64,000 bases of DNA from Nevskia sp. (GTDB lineage: Bacteria > Pseudomonadota > Gammaproteobacteria > Nevskiales > Nevskiaceae): contig JALNYU010000002.1 of NCBI GenBank assembly GCA_023229645.1, positions 1 through 64,000 on the forward strand, in the 5' to 3' direction. The position numbers and the translations under genes were made by a program. Positions 60,614-64,000 of the stretch are shown here, in pieces. Numbering within the stretch: position 1 is the stretch's first letter; each line of letters starts with the position of its first letter. A model generated the notes under the pieces. The model was not told where the DNA came from. It saw nothing but the letters and a program-made list of their open reading frames with translations, and did no database searches.

Positions 60614-61378
60614 ATGAGCACGATTGCAGTCATCGGCGGCACCGGCATGGACGCATGGCCAGGCCTGGAAGTGAAACGCCGCTTAGAAGTCCCAACGCCC
60701 TACGGCAATACCTCGGCACCGCTGCTGCAAGGACGGATTTACGATTGTGACGCGATCTTCCTCGCGCGCCACGGCGAAGGCCACAAGATTCCGCCGCACA
60801 GCATTAACTACCGCGCCAATCTCTGGGCTTTGCGCGAAGTGGGCGTGACGCACGTAATTGGCATTGGCGCTGTTGGTGCGATTGCGCGCTGGTTTGAGCC
60901 GGGCGCGCTGGCGGTTCCGAGCGACATCATTGATTACACCTGGGGCCGTGCGCATACCTATTCCGATGGCGGTGCTGGTAGCCAGTTGCAACACATTGAA
61001 TTTAACGCGCCCTACGCGGCATCGGTACGAAGCGTGCTTCTGGAATCTGCGCAATTGGCGGGTTTGTCGGCGCACGATGGTGGGGTCCACGGTGTAACCC
61101 AAGGGCCGCGCTTGGAGTCGCCGGCTGAGGTTCGTCGGATGCGGCAAGATGGCTGCGACATGATCGGGATGACCGGCATGCCCGAGGCCGCACTGGCTGC
61201 CGAGTTGGAACTGGCGTACGGTTGTTTGGCGGTTAGCGTTAATTGGGCGGCCGGCATCGGTAGCGGGGACATCCACGGCGAGATTCATCGTTCGATTGAA
61301 ATCGGCATGTCACGCGTCCGCAGCGTATTAGAGCGAGCGTTGCCCGCCTTGATCGGCGGGCTGCAAGTCGTCGAGTAA
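60614..61378 (+). CDS. S-methyl-5'-thioinosine phosphorylase (MTAP family)
   Basis: A 254-residue purine nucleoside phosphorylase. Motifs: AVIGGTGMDAWPGL, FLARHGEGHKIPPHSINYRAN, VIGIGAVGAIARWFEPG, GVTQGPRLESPAEVRRM and DMIGMTGMPEAALAAELELAYG. Placement next to nagZ-hpt is as in Pseudomonas, whose enzyme prefers methylthioinosine to methylthioadenosine; the specificity here is inferred. Confidence 0.9.
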   Translation: MSTIAVIGGTGMDAWPGLEVKRRLEVPTPYGNTSAPLLQGRIYDCDAIFLARHGEGHKIPPHSINYRANLWALREVGVTHVIGIGAVGAIARWFEPGALAVPSDIIDYTWGRAHTYSDGGAGSQLQHIEFNAPYAASVRSVLLESAQLAGLSAHDGGVHGVTQGPRLESPAEVRRMRQDGCDMIGMTGMPEAALAAELELAYGCLAVSVNWAAGIGSGDIHGEIHRSIEIGMSRVRSVLERALPALIGGLQVVE

Positions 61379-61532
61379 ATCGGCAGGGAAGCCACGGCTG
61401 CAAATCCACGCGACGTTTCGTAAGCGTCCGCGCGTGAGCGCGGCAGGGTGCGATTTTTCGTAAAACCACAAGGGTCGTGTGACTGGAACGAGCGTATTAG
61501 CGGCGCTCGTCGCAAAGGATGGGGCGAAGCCG

Positions 61533-64000
61533 ATGAATCTCAGCGTTGCAGAAGACCGGCTGTTGGCAGATGTCGGACGTCGGAAAGCGTTCGAAGCATC
61601 GCGCGTCACGCTCGGCCGCCAGCTGAGCGAAGCCGGCTTCCAACTGGCGGATTATCATCAGGCGTTATTTCAGCGCCGCGTTGTGCAGCGCATGCTGAAC
61701 TGCGGTATTAATCGCGTTGAAGATTACGTCACCCGGTTGCAACGTGAGCCCGCTGAGGCGCAGCAGCTGGGTTGTCGTTTACAGCGGCCGCAAACCAAGT
61801 GGTTCGACGATCTCGACGCGCAGCGTGTGTTGCCGGAGGTCTTGGAAAAACTGGGCCACAGCGAGCAACCACTGCAAATCTGGCTACCGGGTTGCGGCAC
61901 GGGTACCGAAGCGCATTTGCTCGCCGGTTTGGCGGCACGGGTGCAAATTGCAGCGCGGCCGGTCGGTGCGTACGGGTTTACGGTGTATGGGACGGATACT
62001 GATCAAGGCGCACTGTCGGCGGCACGTATCGGATTGCTGGCGCCAACGGCAGTTGCGCAGATGCAACGCCATGCCGGCAAGGCCTACTTATTGCCGCGGG
62101 ACGGCGGTTTTCAAGTTGCGCCCGTGCTGCAGCGCTCAGTGATCTTCTTGGCGCATGATTTAACCGCGCCACCGCCGTTGTTTGATCTCGACTTAATTAT
62201 CTGCCGCGGTCTGCTCAGCAATTTCAGCTTAGCCATGCAGCGGCAATTACTGAACCAAATGCATGCGGCGCTGCATCCGAGCGGCATGTTGCTGGTTGGT
62301 GGCGATGGTGCGTTGATCGGGCACGAAGACTTATTTGATCCCGACTTACAGATCCCCGGTCTTTACCGACGCAGTACCGAAACCCGGCTGCTGACCAAAC
62401 ACTTGCTGCCGCCCCCCACACATTTTGACGAACGCCACGCGGACGCCTACCGCCGCGCTTTCCATCATCTCAATCGACCGGCGCTGTTTCTCGACCGAAA
62501 TTTGGACATTGTTGACGCCAACGCTGCGGCGTCTGCGCTCACCGCCGAGCCGCGCAACCGTCCGGCGCACACGCTACTCGGGCACAACCTCCTGCAATTG
62601 TTTGTCGAGGTGGATCGCCAGCGTGTCGGCGCGGCGCTGCATGCGCTCGGTGCCAGCAGCCGCGCCGAACTCAGCGGAACCTTGGTCAACGGCCATGAAA
62701 TGCTGTTGCAGATTGGGCATCTCGGCGCGGGCGCCCTCAGCTATTACATTGAATATTTCCTGAAGCCGGGTGCACGTCGAGACACTGCCGCCACGCGCGA
62801 TAGCTTTATTGAAACGGCATTATCGGCACTGAACGATGCCTTGATTGCGCTCGACGACAGCGGCCGAATCGTCGAATTCAGCCCTAGCGCGGAGCAGATG
62901 ACCGGTTGGACGCGCGCCGAAACACTGGGCCAACCGTGCACGCGTGTGCTGCGCCTGAAGCGCGCGGCGGACGGCGAGCCAGCTGATCTGATTGATATGG
63001 TGGTCGCCGGCCGCGGCCTGCCCGCGCGTGCCGAGGCGTTTAACCTGCAGCATCGGGACGGCCGCTCTAGCGTTGTCGGCATTACCGTTAAAAAGACCGA
63101 GGTCGGCGCGGTATTGGTTCTTGAGGACATCAGTGAAATCAAACTGCTGACGGACGAACTGGCGTATCGCGCGAATCATGACGAATTAACCGGCTTATTG
63201 AATCGTAACGCATTTGAAAACCGCTGCCGGGCGGCGCTCGACGATGCCAAGCTGCGCGGCACGACGTCGATGCTGTGCTATGTCGATGTCGATCAATTTA
63301 AAGTCATCAACGATACGCTCGGCCATATCGCCGGGGACGAACTGCTGCACGCGCTGGCTGGCGTGCTGCGTGCGCGTATTCGGGAAAACGACGCCCTTGC
63401 GCGCCTCAGCGGCGACGAATTTGGCGTCTTGCTGGTTGCCACCAAAGCGCGCTCCGGCCGCGCCGTTGTCGATGCGCTGATGGAAACGGCGCGCAATTTC
63501 CGTTTTGTTTGGAACGGTGTCAACTACGCGGTGACGATTAGCATCGGCGCCGCGGTGATCGACGCCAGCAGCGAGAACATCACCCGCGTCATGAGTTTGG
63601 CCGATGCCGCTTGCTTCGTCGCGAAAGACGCTGGTCGAGACCGCGCCCGCTTTGCCGATGACGACGACGAACTTTCACGTCGCCACATACAGATGAGCTT
63701 GGTGGGCAAGATTGGCCAAGCGCTCGATGAAGAGCGTTTCGTATTGCATTACGAGAACGTGATCAACATCGCCCAGCCGGACCAAATCGTCTACCGCGAG
63801 TTGCTCATCCGCATGCGTGACGACAGCGGCAAGCTGCTTACGCCGTCCGGCTTCATTCAAGCCGCCGAGCGTTATTTTTTGATGAGCGCGGTCGACCGCT
63901 GGGTTCTACGGCAAACGTTCAACGCCGTTGCCCGGCTGCCGCAGGACAACATCATCTACGCGCTGAATCTGTCAGGGCAATCACTCGGTGACGATAAATT
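61533..64000 (+). CDS. CheR-like/PAS/GGDEF/EAL multidomain protein (partial)
   Basis: The frame is open to the window edge, 822 codons so far. Residues of about 25-280 resemble a CheR methyltransferase with altered motifs (WLPGCGTGTEAHLLAG at 117-132; LIICRGLLSNFSLA). A PAS-like segment follows at about 300-400, then a clearer PAS (LNDALIALDDSGRIVEFSPSAEQMTGW, about 432-540). The GGDEF domain of about 550-710 has S626-G-D-E-F in place of GGDEF. An EAL domain starts at about 725, with E756-L-L-I-R for EAL-LR. ATG 61533 is preferred; GTG 61479 is also in frame. Probably a c-di-GMP enzyme or sensor. Confidence 0.85.
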   Translation, partial: MNLSVAEDRLLADVGRRKAFEASRVTLGRQLSEAGFQLADYHQALFQRRVVQRMLNCGINRVEDYVTRLQREPAEAQQLGCRLQRPQTKWFDDLDAQRVLPEVLEKLGHSEQPLQIWLPGCGTGTEAHLLAGLAARVQIAARPVGAYGFTVYGTDTDQGALSAARIGLLAPTAVAQMQRHAGKAYLLPRDGGFQVAPVLQRSVIFLAHDLTAPPPLFDLDLIICRGLLSNFSLAMQRQLLNQMHAALHPSGMLLVGGDGALIGHEDLFDPDLQIPGLYRRSTETRLLTKHLLPPPTHFDERHADAYRRAFHHLNRPALFLDRNLDIVDANAAASALTAEPRNRPAHTLLGHNLLQLFVEVDRQRVGAALHALGASSRAELSGTLVNGHEMLLQIGHLGAGALSYYIEYFLKPGARRDTAATRDSFIETALSALNDALIALDDSGRIVEFSPSAEQMTGWTRAETLGQPCTRVLRLKRAADGEPADLIDMVVAGRGLPARAEAFNLQHRDGRSSVVGITVKKTEVGAVLVLEDISEIKLLTDELAYRANHDELTGLLNRNAFENRCRAALDDAKLRGTTSMLCYVDVDQFKVINDTLGHIAGDELLHALAGVLRARIRENDALARLSGDEFGVLLVATKARSGRAVVDALMETARNFRFVWNGVNYAVTISIGAAVIDASSENITRVMSLADAACFVAKDAGRDRARFADDDDELSRRHIQMSLVGKIGQALDEERFVLHYENVINIAQPDQIVYRELLIRMRDDSGKLLTPSGFIQAAERYFLMSAVDRWVLRQTFNAVARLPQDNIIYALNLSGQSLGDDK

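Overview
The window comes from the chromosome of a Gammaproteobacterium, probably not an enteric. The gene orders rpoE-rseA-rseB-degQ, lepA-lepB-DUF4845-rnc-era-recO-pdxJ-acpS and nagZ-hpt-methylthioinosine phosphorylase are those seen in that class. Composition is GC-rich outside the integron cassettes. I cannot name a genus from the sequence alone. No rRNA, tRNA, CRISPR array or prophage was recognised.

Region 1 (1-9.8 kb) is accessory. It holds a lipoprotein with a c-type heme motif, a TonB-dependent receptor, an IS3-family transposase remnant, and a decaying chromosomal integron. The integron has an integrase cut off at its C-terminus, an attI-like core, four gene cassettes and three and a half attC sites. 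One attC is split by a complete IS1182-like element whose transposase is frameshifted. The last attC is truncated and abuts the urea transport genes.

Region 2 (9.8-21.9 kb, minus strand) is a urea/cyanate module. Read in the direction of transcription it is cyanase, a large NCS1-transporter/histidine-kinase/receiver fusion, a LuxR-type response regulator, a porin, and urtA-urtB-urtC-urtD-urtE. No urease lies in the window. A 26-bp perfect palindrome lies upstream of the sensor; its core differs by one central base from a palindrome inside the integron integrase gene.

Region 3 (22.2-38.9 kb) is nitrate assimilation. It holds nasT-nasS (ANTAR antiterminator and its cytoplasmic nitrate sensor), an unrelated GspE/PilB-type ATPase, an outer-membrane porin, nrtA-nrtB-nrtD, nirB, a NirD/flavoprotein fusion and nasA. 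The porin and nrtA each have a sigma-54-like promoter followed by a leader with ANTAR-type hexaloop hairpins and an intrinsic terminator. This fits a circuit in which nitrogen limitation starts transcription and NasT, released from NasS by nitrate, allows read-through. A two-unit inverted repeat occurs twice, after nasS and over the nasA stop codon.

Region 4 (39.1-44.1 kb) has a ComEA-like protein, moeA and mobA (molybdenum cofactor, needed by NasA), apbE and nadB. Region 5 (44.2-61.4 kb) is housekeeping: envelope stress (rpoE-rseA-rseB-degQ), lepA, lepB, rnc, era, recO, pdxJ, acpS, cysM, a polysaccharide deacetylase, rlmD, a CYTH protein, nagZ, hpt and a methylthioinosine phosphorylase. The window ends inside a CheR-like/PAS/GGDEF/EAL protein.
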